NCBI GenBank assembly: GCA_963844565.1
Contig: CAWJON010000002.1
Coordinates: forward strand, 1,922,001 to 1,986,000
DNA length: 64,000 nt
DNA from: JAFEDN01 sp963844565
Lineage (GTDB): Bacteria; Pseudomonadota; Gammaproteobacteria; Coxiellales; Coxiellaceae
Direction of reading: 5' to 3'
Below, piece by piece: positions 45,219 to 53,652 of the stretch. The notes under the pieces are model-generated. The model searched no databases. It was not told where the DNA came from and saw nothing but the letters and a program-made list of their open reading frames with translations. Numbering within the stretch: position 1 is the stretch's first letter; each line of letters opens with the position of its first letter. Both the position numbers and the translations under genes were made by a program.

Positions 45219-47699
45219 ATGAAGATTGAAATAATTTTTATAGCTGATAAACATAATGAAGCCTCAGCAATAATAGCTTTAAGAAAAATGTTGCCTCTTC
45301 TTAAAGGATATGGTTATGACACCCTGTTTATCGAGATGCCTTCTGATGAGGAAAATTTAGACAAAATTATAAAATATGAATCTGATTTTTTTGCTGCTCG
45401 AAAAAAATTTTTTAAAACGTTTCCAAATAAAAAGATACCAAAAAACCCTTCTCGAACTCAAAATGAGGTTATCCTAGGTTTAGGAGAGGAGAAGTTGAAA
45501 GCATGGTGCGCGCTTCCAGTTCCTTTAGAATACTCAGAGAATAAAGTCACCTTATTACAGGAAATAAAAAAAATAGGAATGAAATTAGTACCTATAGATG
45601 CTGTCGATCCCAAGAATACCGCCCCAAAAGAAAGAAATGCTCGTATGCTTCAAAGAATCGTTGGTAACTTAAAAATCTCTTCGAATAAAAAGATTATTAT
45701 CTTTGCTGGAACGGCTCACATTTTATCTTTCTGGTTAAGAAAGGGTGATCCCCTTATAAATGTTAGGCTGGATAAAGATGTTTATACCAGAGGTCTGTTT
45801 AATGAGTTTCTAAAGAGTAAAAATTTAAACATTAGAAAAATTTATTTTTTCTATTCTCAAAAAGATTCGTCTTATCAAAGAATGCAGCTAGCAATATCCG
45901 AATGTCCTTTATTGAATCCAAATATATTGAGAGAAGTTGAAATAAAAAAGCAAAATTTTTCTGAAATTGAGAAATTGTTACCCATTGATTTAAAAGATCA
46001 GAAAGTGGTTGAACTCCCGGAAACAAAGAGAGATAAAACTTATGTTATTAAAACAGATGAAGCAGATAGAAATAGCGATATGAAGCTGTATTTACAAGAT
46101 TTGGGTGCTCTAATAAAGGAAGAAGATAACAAATTTATTGTTGAGATAGAGTCTTCTATTTTAAATAAAGACGTAAGAAAAAATTTATATCTTAATCAAA
46201 TTTGGAGGAAAAACTTAACTGAAGAAGAAAATAGGATTTTAAAACAAATTATATCTGAAATTTTCATAAAGCAGGGAAATAATGAAACAGGAGAAAAAGG
46301 ATATTTACTAACTTTTTCAAATGCTTATTACACTACCGTAATGAATATTTTTTCGACAAAAATATCTTCTTATTTCCAGAAAGCTATACAAGGAACACTA
46401 GTTTCTACTTCTGATATAAAGACTCCGACCTCGTCTATTAGTGTGGCTGATAAAACTTTTTTATCTTTGTTTAGGGAACATTGTGAATCAAATTTCTTAT
46501 GGGTAGCTGAAAAAAAGTCTATGAATGAAACTGGTTTTGAAAGTATAAAGATGGATATTTATCAATTGAAAGAGAAGTTTTATTTTTATTATTGTGAAAA
46601 TATTTTTATGCCTAACAGCTTAACTGAAAAACTTAATCTTACTACTACTCATCCTAAGTTTTTTTGGAAACAAATCAACGATCGCTTAAAATCTCCTTTA
46701 AATAACATCCTGCATGTTTGTTTGATTGATGAGGAGGTAGGTTACGGAGTATTTACTTCTGATCCTATTAAAGCAGGTACTATTATTGGAATCTATGCGG
46801 GTCGAATTGAAGAAAAATTGGGGAAACAAGATGAATATGGAATGGATATTAAAGATTTGACAGGATACCGAATCAATGCCAGGTCTATAGGGGGGGTGAC
46901 CCGTTTTATCCAACATATGCCTTTCTCCCTTGCCCCTATCATTGAGGCTATTCAAAAAGCCGATAAGCAGCAGTATCTAAATATCTTATTTGGAAATGGT
47001 GTGTTTCTTGATAAGGAAGAGGAGGATAAACTGGATAAAGCATCAATCCTTGAGCAATCAAAAAAAGTATATATTCTAGAGTTGAAAAGCTTTAATGAAG
47101 AGGATAAAGTTTACGGCATACCGGATAGGAGTTATGCTACTGCGAACGTTAAATTTTTTCCCTTATATTATCAAGGTAAGCCAATAATTTATTTTCAAGC
47201 CTGTCGAGATATTGAAGCCAAAGAACAATTAGGTGTTTCTTATGGAATGAAACACTGGGAAGTTAGAGGTAAATCGCCTCGATATTTTGATCATCATGGG
47301 AAATTAATTCCTGAATTAAAAGCCAAATCGAAAGAATCAGTAGTCAGCCCGGTGGCATTTGATTATAGTTCTAACCGGTCATCCGATTTATTTAAATTTA
47401 TTGAAACTCTTAGCCATAAATACAATAATTCTGAACGTTTAGCATCCGTGGAGTCAGCTTTGAGGCGCTTAATTAAGAAAAAAGATAGCGACAGTGTTAT
47501 TAAAAAATTGTTAAATTTAGCTAGAAAAGAAAATACTATTTTGGATATGGTATCCCAAGATAGTAATGGGCTGACAATTTTAAAGTTGGCGAAAAAATGT
47601 AATAAAGAACAGACCATCAAACAGCTCATAATTGATTCAGAAATTGATACAAATAATACTATAGATCAGCCTACTACTACGAGTAGCTTTTCTTCATAG
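45219..47699 (+). CDS. SET-domain protein with TIKI/ChaN-like N-terminus and ankyrin-like tail
   Basis: From the ATG at 45219 (AAGGAG 9 bases upstream) about 826 residues. Residues 1-230 resemble the TIKI/ChaN/PrgY superfamily: IIFIADKHNEASAI, then GYDTLFIEMPSDEENLD and IIIFAGTAHILSFW. Residues about 500-680 are a SET domain: VGYGVFTSDPIKAGTIIGIY, AGRIEE, GVTRFIQHMP, YATANVKFFP and YFQACRDIEAKEQLGVSYG. Near 775-805 one ankyrin-like unit is visible (DSNGLTILKLAKKCNKEQTI). There is no signal peptide. SET proteins of Legionella (RomA/LegAS4) are injected histone methyltransferases; a similar role is inferred. The usual N-H-S of SET is F-I-Q-H-M-P here. Confidence 0.8.
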   Translation: MKIEIIFIADKHNEASAIIALRKMLPLLKGYGYDTLFIEMPSDEENLDKIIKYESDFFAARKKFFKTFPNKKIPKNPSRTQNEVILGLGEEKLKAWCALPVPLEYSENKVTLLQEIKKIGMKLVPIDAVDPKNTAPKERNARMLQRIVGNLKISSNKKIIIFAGTAHILSFWLRKGDPLINVRLDKDVYTRGLFNEFLKSKNLNIRKIYFFYSQKDSSYQRMQLAISECPLLNPNILREVEIKKQNFSEIEKLLPIDLKDQKVVELPETKRDKTYVIKTDEADRNSDMKLYLQDLGALIKEEDNKFIVEIESSILNKDVRKNLYLNQIWRKNLTEEENRILKQIISEIFIKQGNNETGEKGYLLTFSNAYYTTVMNIFSTKISSYFQKAIQGTLVSTSDIKTPTSSISVADKTFLSLFREHCESNFLWVAEKKSMNETGFESIKMDIYQLKEKFYFYYCENIFMPNSLTEKLNLTTTHPKFFWKQINDRLKSPLNNILHVCLIDEEVGYGVFTSDPIKAGTIIGIYAGRIEEKLGKQDEYGMDIKDLTGYRINARSIGGVTRFIQHMPFSLAPIIEAIQKADKQQYLNILFGNGVFLDKEEEDKLDKASILEQSKKVYILELKSFNEEDKVYGIPDRSYATANVKFFPLYYQGKPIIYFQACRDIEAKEQLGVSYGMKHWEVRGKSPRYFDHHGKLIPELKAKSKESVVSPVAFDYSSNRSSDLFKFIETLSHKYNNSERLASVESALRRLIKKKDSDSVIKKLLNLARKENTILDMVSQDSNGLTILKLAKKCNKEQTIKQLIIDSEIDTNNTIDQPTTTSSFSS

Positions 47700-47712
47700 A
47701 CCTCTAAGTGAA

Positions 47713-48162
47713 GTGATGGAAGCCAAAATTATCGAAAAAATAAAGAAAGTTATGTTGGAATTAGGATATGGATTTAGTTTCATTGGCAATCAATATCTGG
47801 TGCGTGGTAACAATAAAGATTACTTTATTGATCTGTTGTTTTTTAACCGTCGCTTACAGTCACTGGTCGCATTGGAATTAAAGGTAGGAGAATTCAAACC
47901 TGAATATGCTGGGAAAATGAATTTCTATTTAAATTTTCTAGATGATTTTGTCAAAGAACCACACGAAAATCCATCTATTGGAATCATACTTTACAGTCAT
48001 CATGATCGTTTTGAGGTAGACTATGCCTTAAGAGGCACCAACAAACCCATGGGAATAGCTAACTATATACTAACTCGCCAATTACCTGAAATATATAAAG
48101 ACAAGTTGCCAGCTGTTTCTACATTGGCAAATGAACTGAAGAGAAGATTATTTAAAGATTGA
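47713..48162 (+). pseudogene. C-terminal half of a DUF1016-type nuclease
   Basis: A 149-residue frame nearly identical to the last part of the intact DUF1016 gene at 52288-53340 (MEAKIIEKIKKVMLELGYGF, DYFIDLLFFNRRLQSLVALE). It retains the PD-(D/E)xK core, including D-x-LFF and E-L-K. The N-terminal DUF1016_N domain is lost. A duplication or recombination remnant; the frame is open and could be translated from GTG-ATG. Confidence 0.88.
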
Positions 48163-48549
48163 TCGAGTTTTAAAAAATAACGACCTAATTCTAAAAGAAT
48201 ATCTTTCATTTTCAACCAATTTAGCTTTATATCTTCCCTGAAATAAATGACCGACACGTTTCCTGCTTTTATTGATCTGTTGAGCATATCGAAATGCAAT
48301 ATTTTGAACTATCTTTGATAAAGTCATTTCTCCCACTTCAATAATCAAATAAATAGGATTCGTCATCAAGCAAAAAGCATGAATTTTATAATTAAATCGA
48401 ATGACACCTTCTTCTAGTAATAAATAAAAATAATAGCGATCTGACTCAGAAAAGAAAATATTTTTCCGATTATTACCACGTAACATAACATGGTAAATTG
48501 CTCCAGTATAATGAATTCTTGGTTTTCTTGCCAAACTCCCGCTCCTCAT
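48148..48549 (-). pseudogene. RAYT/Y1-type transposase with destroyed HUH motif
   Basis: Matches REP-associated tyrosine transposases: RKPRIHYTGAIYHVMLRGNN, IFFSESDRYYFYLLLEEGV, IHAFCLMTN, and VGHLFQGRYKAKLVENE. The family's MTNHVHLL (HUH) is MTNPIYLI here, so His65 and His67 became Pro and Tyr. The C-terminus is cut and frameshifted after LVENE and overlaps the end of the nuclease fragment. It should be catalytically dead. A CAGGTCTGACCCCC REP-like motif lies about 65 bp from its start. Confidence 0.87.
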
Positions 48550-48728
48550 TTAAAGAAAGGAGTAAATATAAAACAGCCATAAGTCGCGAATAGCAATACA
48601 GGAACTTTTTTGTCAATTTTTCAGGTCTGACCCCCGCTCTCGGTTATTTTTGTTTCTTCTTTCGTTAAGAAGCGCTCCAAGCTAGCATGTTGAGTAATCT
48701 CAATCTGAAAGAGATGCACGGAAAGAGC

Positions 48729-48928
48729 GGTGTCAGAGTCGACAAAATTTTTAAAATTAAATTAAATTTCAAAGGATTATGTTTTAGAAAATAGTCATGC
48801 TTGACACAATAGTACGACACTAATAGATATATTTTGCTAAAGATTTTAGTGTCAAATATGACAAGTTTTAAATAGATAGGCATTTGAAATTTAATTTAAA
48901 AAAAGAATACACCGTCGACTCTGACACC
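48729..48928. repeat. Family 2 inverted-repeat element, full copy
   Basis: 200 bp bounded by GGTGTCAGAGTCGAC and its complement GTCGACTCTGACACC. Inner parts are also palindromic (AAATTAAATTTCAAAGG and TTTGAAATTTAATTT). The centre has GCTTGACACAATAGTACGAC and TTTTAGTGTCAAATATGAC. A second full copy in opposite orientation is at 50671-50872. No coding capacity. Confidence 0.92.
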
Positions 48929-48973
48929 AATGGCTTGACACTACTGGCAATAAAATTTACGGAACATCGTCTA

Positions 48974-49669
48974 TTACATTACCCCTAGGAGACCCCATTG
49001 ATGGGTATCCTCTTCAGATAAAAACTCGAGATCATCAAGCGCAACGTCGTTGTCCCCTTTTATTGCTATGAGATCTATATCTCTAACCACTCTCTCTACA
49101 GTTTCCTGATCAAGGTCAGAATCAGCCTTATAGTTATTTTTAAGGATTTCAACAATATTCACTAACCTGTACGATGCTGTTAAATGGATTAATTGAGCCG
49201 CATCCAATTTTTTTAAATAATTAATATTGATTATTTTTCTTTGAATAAGATATTTTATATCATTATCAGATAAGAGGTTGCGCAGATATATTTGATGATC
49301 TTTAAAATCGTTTTTATAAAAATTCATCAATTTATCTATGACCTCAGTCCTAGCAGATTTATTTTCTATAGATTTACGTGATTTTTCAAACAGCTGGAAT
49401 ATATTATTACTTATAAGTTCACATGTATTTTTTCTTGGAAATTTTATGAAATAGCTGCAATTAAGTAACTCAGAGCCTATGACTTTATATTCTAAAGCTA
49501 AAAATCTTGGCCAATGATGATCATTATAAATTTCACCTTTAAATGCGGTAGAGACTAAACTTAACATAAAAAAATCTTTTAAATTTAAATGCCTGCACAC
49601 TAATTCCCAGGCATCTAAGTTAAGCGGCATGTTATTAACTTTGGTCCTGTGTTTGTCAGTATTTTTCAT
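48974..49669 (-). CDS. F-box protein, candidate host-directed effector
   Basis: A 231-residue protein. Residues about 15-57 match an F-box: LNLDAWELVCRHLNLKDFFM, LSLVSTAFKGEIYNDHHWPRFL, where the L-P-like start, spaced hydrophobics and final W fit a SKP1-binding fold. The rest is helical, with a weak ankyrin-like LTASYRLVNIVEILKNN stretch. F-box proteins have no known use in bacteria except as injected mimics of SCF ubiquitin-ligase subunits, as with Legionella AnkB and LegU1. GAGGTGATAT precedes the ATG. The gene lies with an AraC regulator between two inverted family 2 repeats. Confidence 0.75.
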   Translation of the reverse strand: MKNTDKHRTKVNNMPLNLDAWELVCRHLNLKDFFMLSLVSTAFKGEIYNDHHWPRFLALEYKVIGSELLNCSYFIKFPRKNTCELISNNIFQLFEKSRKSIENKSARTEVIDKLMNFYKNDFKDHQIYLRNLLSDNDIKYLIQRKIININYLKKLDAAQLIHLTASYRLVNIVEILKNNYKADSDLDQETVERVVRDIDLIAIKGDNDVALDDLEFLSEEDTHQWGLLGVM

Positions 49670-49807
49670 ATATCACCTCTTTTTGTTTACCTAAAATTCA
49701 AGTCTAGAACTAGACTTGAGTAAATTGTATGTTAATATATGAAGTATTATTTTCATTAATATGACAATAAATTGCTTTTTTAAGACACTAAAAAGAGAGG
49801 ATTAACC

Positions 49808-50524
49808 TTGACGCACGGTATTCAAAAGAAAACCACAGCTAAATCGTTTCATACTCATAAAACAGCACAGTTAACTTATACCATTGAAGGGGTTTCGTAC
49901 ATTATAGCGGCAAATAAGTTATTTATTGTTCCTCCGGGCATGGCCATATTTATCCCCCAAGAGGTTGCTCATAAACATGACATGAAAAAAGATGTCGTCA
50001 TCAACAGCCTTTATCTCCCGCATCGTTATTTAAAGTTTCTCAAAAAAGAGGTTCAACTGATTAAGCTTACCGAATTAGCTAAATTACTAATTAATAAAAT
50101 CTGTACTTATGATGAAACTCGTCTTAATAGCGTTGAGTATAAGCGTCTGTTATTAGTTTTAATGGACGAGTTGAAAAATTTTGACACTGTTGAATATGCC
50201 TCCTTGGACCTTCCAGAAAATCCAAAACTAGTTAAAATTTATCATTTATTTCATAGCAATCCGCAGCGATGGCCTTCTAATGTCGAAGTTGCTAAGTATA
50301 TTAATGTAAGCACTCGAACTTTATTGCGTCTTTTTAAGAAAGAAACGGGTATGAATTTTGTAGTATGGAAACAAAAATTTCGCTTCATTAAGGCGATTGA
50401 ATTATTACAGTATTATAAAAATACCAGTATGGTAGCCTATCGATTAGGATACCAAAGTGATAGTGCTTTTATCAGTATGTTTAAAAAAATGTCTGGTGGC
50501 AAGCTGCCTGGTGATTTTAAATGA
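49808..50524 (+). CDS. AraC-family transcriptional regulator
   Basis: A 238-residue regulator: an N-terminal cupin-like sensor (HTHKTAQLTYTIEGVSYIIA, PPGMAIFIPQEVAHKHDM) and a C-terminal double helix-turn-helix (NVEVAKYINVSTRTLLRLFK, KETGMNFVVWKQKFRFIKAI, VAYRLGYQSDSAFISMFKK). Start is TTG at 49808 after AGAGGA. It is divergent from the F-box gene (138 bp between starts) and may control it; otherwise it would act on a distant efflux or metabolic target. Confidence 0.85.
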   Translation: MTHGIQKKTTAKSFHTHKTAQLTYTIEGVSYIIAANKLFIVPPGMAIFIPQEVAHKHDMKKDVVINSLYLPHRYLKFLKKEVQLIKLTELAKLLINKICTYDETRLNSVEYKRLLLVLMDELKNFDTVEYASLDLPENPKLVKIYHLFHSNPQRWPSNVEVAKYINVSTRTLLRLFKKETGMNFVVWKQKFRFIKAIELLQYYKNTSMVAYRLGYQSDSAFISMFKKMSGGKLPGDFK

Positions 50525-50670
50525 GCTAATCAACTTTCAGGCGTTACACAAAGGTTGGCGTCAGAGATGATATAAACAATTAAAATTGTCATTAAAACAT
50601 TGAGTTACTTTTAAAAAACCAAGCATGTCAGACTTGGTGCTGTTTTTACTATCCATTCGCACGTGTCATT

Positions 50671-50872
50671 GATGTCAGAGTCGACGGGGTATTCTTTTTT
50701 TAAATTAAATTTCAAATGCCTATCTCTTTAAAACTCGTCATGTTTGACACCAAAATCTTTAGCAACATATTATCTATCAGTATCATACTATTTGTGTCAA
50801 GCATGACTATTTTCTAAAACAGAATCCTTTGAAATTTAATTTAATTTTAAAAATTTCGTCGACTCTGACACC
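50671..50872. repeat. Family 2 inverted-repeat element, full copy in opposite orientation
   Basis: About 202 bp from GATGTCAGAGTCGAC to GTCGACTCTGACACC; the reverse complement of the copy at 48729 with a few changes. It cuts off the start of the excisionase-like pseudogene at 50879. Together the two copies bracket 48929-50670. Confidence 0.92.
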
Positions 50873-50878
50873 GTCCTC

Positions 50879-51066
50879 AAAAATCTGATTTGCTTTCAAG
50901 AAGGGAAGCTGCAGATTACTTAGGAATTACAGAACGAACTTTAGCGGTATAGGCTTGTGTTAAGCGATACAATCTTCCTTATGTGAAAATAGGCCGGTTA
51001 GTAAAATATCGACGTTCAGATTTAGAAAATTTTATCAACAGACACACTATTAGTCAGCATGAATAA
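50879..51066 (+). pseudogene. Excisionase-like gene, second copy, broken
   Basis: Nearly identical to 34764-34991 from codon 14 on (KSDLLSRREAADYLGITERT), but the first 13 codons are replaced by the family 2 repeat. A TGG codon after LAV is TAG, giving an in-frame stop. The rest (ACVKRYNLPYVKIGRLVKYR) is intact to the same final stop. Confidence 0.9.
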
Positions 51067-51073
51067 TGAAAAA

Positions 51074-51769
51074 TTAATAAGGAATTATTTTTCCGCTGTA
51101 GTCATAAAAAGCGCCACTCTGCTTGAGGGTAAGATTTTTTAATACTTTCCGTATGCCTGCCACACTTTCAGCAGGCATTAACTGTGCATTGTCACCACCC
51201 ATATCTGTTTTTACCCAGCCTGGATGAATGGATATAACCATAATTCCACTTGATTTTAATTCAACGGCTAAACTTTTTGTGACATAGTTTAATGCCGCTT
51301 TACTTGATCCATACAAAAGATATGTTGGATCAGAGGCTAAACTGATACTGCCAAGATGGCTGCTCAGATTAACAATAATTTTTTGTTGTCCAGCGGCAAT
51401 AAGTCCAGACAACGACTTTGCAATAAGAGCCGGGGCAATTGTATTAACCCGGAAGCTTTCTAGCCATGCTTCAGAAGAGATATCATCAAGATTCTTGCTT
51501 AAAGTTTTCAGTATTCCTGCATTATTGATTAATATATCGATAGATTGATTTTGTAGACGGGATGGAAGGCTTGAAATAGCATTGGCATCGTTAACATCTA
51601 ATTCTAAGATACGTAATTGTCCTTTTGCTTTATTTTCTAAATCGATTAATTCAGAAGCTTTACTCGGTGACCGGCAACAAGCAATCACTTGGCATCCATC
51701 TTGCAAATATTGCTTGGTCATTTCTAAGCCAAGTCCTCTGTTGGCTCCAGTGATTAAAATGCTTGGCAT
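51074..51769 (-). CDS. Short-chain dehydrogenase/reductase, intact copy
   Basis: A 231-residue classical SDR: cofactor motif TGANRGLG at 7-14, NNAG at 82-85, Ser136/137 in NLSSHLG, and Tyr153-x-x-x-Lys157 (YGSSK). The closest style is the C-factor-like or sniffer-type carbonyl reductases. It is the undamaged version of the frameshifted gene at 34999-35695, with over 95 percent identity by eye. It lies about 110 bp from scar C, just as copy 1 lies about 140 bp from scar A. Confidence 0.92.
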   Translation of the reverse strand: MPSILITGANRGLGLEMTKQYLQDGCQVIACCRSPSKASELIDLENKAKGQLRILELDVNDANAISSLPSRLQNQSIDILINNAGILKTLSKNLDDISSEAWLESFRVNTIAPALIAKSLSGLIAAGQQKIIVNLSSHLGSISLASDPTYLLYGSSKAALNYVTKSLAVELKSSGIMVISIHPGWVKTDMGGDNAQLMPAESVAGIRKVLKNLTLKQSGAFYDYSGKIIPY

Positions 51770-51879
51770 TTATGACTTTCCTTCTATGTCTAGCGTTAAA
51801 ATTAATGGTTCAAAGGTAGCACCAGGGTAGCACCGGAATTTTATATTTTTGGAATTTTACGTAAGTCTTTGATTTTAAA

Positions 51880-51921
51880 TGGGCCGTGCTGGGATCGAAC
51901 CAGCGACCCGCTGATTAAGAG
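51880..51921 (-). other. Attachment scar C: 3' half of a tRNA-Lys(CUU)-like gene
   Basis: Same 42-bp core as scars A, B and D. The left flank (TAGCACCAGGG TAGCACC, units 11 bp apart) matches scar A and follows the same SDR gene. The right flank, through CCGCTAGTAAAAAG to GTGTCCCGCAAATCTCCCAC, matches scar B. Scar C is therefore a hybrid of the left arm of A and the right arm of B. Confidence 0.88.
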
Positions 51922-52225
51922 GCCTATACTTTATTATCAATTTACTTTATGATTTTCTAACCAATTGATTCGAAATTAATTTTATTGGTGCATTTTTAAA
52001 CAAAACTGGTTGCCCGCTAGTAAAAAGACCAGTTGAGCCTAGTAAGGCCTAGTTGTGTCCCGCAAATCTCCCACCGTTAAAAATAAGACTTATAGAGTTC
52101 TGAGGGTCTTAATTACATTAATAGAATTATTTGCATAATTTATAAAACCAAGTGATTCCCTTATTAAATTTGAGTAAAAAATAGTTTAGAATCAACAAAA
52201 AAATCCTCTTAATGAGGTTAGGAAC

Positions 52226-52252
52226 AATTCTGCAACAAGCTGTTGCAGAATT
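52226..52252. promoter_or_regulatory. Perfect palindrome upstream of the DUF1016 gene
   Basis: AATTCTGCAACA pairs with TGTTGCAGAATT around a 3-base centre, about 35 bp before the start codon. A closely related palindromic string, CTGCAACAGCTTGTTGCAG, occurs inside the gene at about 52600-52618. The upstream copy could be an autoregulatory operator; it could also be a duplicated scrap of the coding sequence (codons for LQQAVAE versus LQQLVAE). Confidence 0.5.
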
Positions 52253-52287
52253 CAAGGAATCAAACATACACAAACTAAGCCCAATTT

Positions 52288-53340
52288 ATGACCACAATAA
52301 TATCGGAACATAAACTTTCTCTCAGTACAGAATATACGAATTTCTTACAGGAAGTGAAATCCAAAGTAATCACTTCTCGTATTCAAATAGCAAGATCCGC
52401 GAACCGCCACCTCACTGAGTTTTACTGGTGGATGGGTGAAAATATTATGAAGCGTCAGGAATTACACAGTTGGGGTAAAGCCATCGTCGAACAACTTGCT
52501 AAAGATTTAAATGATAGCTTTCCCAATACGCAAGGATTTTCGGCAAGGAATTTGTGGCTGACCCGCCAATTTTATCTTGAATACAAAGATGACCAAAAAC
52601 TGCAACAGCTTGTTGCAGAAATTCCTTGGGGACATAACATCTTGATTATTAATAAAGTCAAAACCAAGGAGGAACACGAATTTTATATAAAAATGGCTAT
52701 TAAAACCAGCTGCACCCGTAATACCTTGAACGATCAGATTGCCTCAGGATTGTTCCAACGATATCAATTGGAAAAACATCACAATTTTGAACATGCTTTA
52801 CCTAAACATTTAGCAGAGCAAGCAGAAGAGACTATGAAAAGTATTTACATGCTTGATATGCTTGGCTTACAACCTCCTATTTTAGAAGCTGAAATGGAAG
52901 CGAAAATTATCGAAAAGATAAAGAAAGTGATGTTGGAGTTGGGATATGGATTTAGTTTTATTGGCAATCAATACGCAATACGCGCCAATAACAAAGATTA
53001 CTTTATTGATCTATTATTTTTTAATCGCCGGTTACAAACGTTGGTCGCAGTGGAATTGAAGGTAGGAGAATTTAAACCAGAATATGCAGGAAAAATGAAT
53101 TTCTATTTAAATTTATTAGATGATTTTGTGAAAGAACCTCACGAAAATCCATCTATTGGAATCATTCTTTGCAGTCATCATGATCGTTTTGAGGTAGATT
53201 ATGCCCTAAAAGGCAGCAACAAACCCATGGGAATAGCTAACTATATGTTAACCCGCCAATTACCTGAAATATACAAAGACAAGTTACCGGCTGTTTCTAC
53301 ATTGGCGAATGAACTGAAGAAAAAATTATTAAAAGATTGA
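52288..53340 (+). CDS. DUF1016 (YhcG-like) PD-(D/E)xK nuclease
   Basis: A 350-residue protein with the two expected parts: DUF1016_N at about 15-170 (INRHLTEFYWWMGENI-like segment, GKAIVEQLAKDLNDSFPNTQ, GFSARNLWLTRQFYLEY, IPWGHNILII) and the C-terminal nuclease domain (DYFIDLLFFNRRLQTLVAVE, LKVGEFKPEYAGKMNFYLN) with D...E-L-K. Proteins of this family sit in restriction-modification and defence islands; direct activity is not established here. A truncated second copy is at 47713. Confidence 0.92.
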   Translation: MTTIISEHKLSLSTEYTNFLQEVKSKVITSRIQIARSANRHLTEFYWWMGENIMKRQELHSWGKAIVEQLAKDLNDSFPNTQGFSARNLWLTRQFYLEYKDDQKLQQLVAEIPWGHNILIINKVKTKEEHEFYIKMAIKTSCTRNTLNDQIASGLFQRYQLEKHHNFEHALPKHLAEQAEETMKSIYMLDMLGLQPPILEAEMEAKIIEKIKKVMLELGYGFSFIGNQYAIRANNKDYFIDLLFFNRRLQTLVAVELKVGEFKPEYAGKMNFYLNLLDDFVKEPHENPSIGIILCSHHDRFEVDYALKGSNKPMGIANYMLTRQLPEIYKDKLPAVSTLANELKKKLLKD

Positions 53341-53360
53341 TTGAGTTTTAAATGTCAAGC

Positions 53361-53503
53361 GGGGTCAAGTCTGAAATCTTAAGCAGAAGCTTAACCAGTA
53401 TTTCATAATGGCATTATTTTAAAATACTTCCACTTCCAATTAGGATTTTGGCAATACCGTTTCTCTTAACAAAGAATCTGCTTAAAACCTCAGACTTGAC
53501 CAC
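53361..53503. repeat. Family 1 inverted-repeat element, full copy (143 bp)
   Basis: Same sequence and orientation as the copies at 9242, 10749 and 16905. One C of the final GACCCC has become A (GACCAC). It lies 20 bp after the DUF1016 stop. Confidence 0.93.
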
Positions 53504-53652
53504 CTCTCTTAGAATAGAATCAAAACTTTTTTAAAAATAGTTTTTTAAACTATTTTTAATCCATAATGCAGGGATTCCACACCTATAGCTTTAAATCACA
53601 ATATAATATTACTCGCTAATCATCTGTATTAACTTCAAGTCCTATAGTTAAA

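Noticed and set aside
9242..53503. Repeated 143-bp units as a possible CRISPR-type array
   Set aside because: The copies are kilobases apart, have no regular spacers and end in long inverted repeats. They are dispersed elements, and no cas gene is present.
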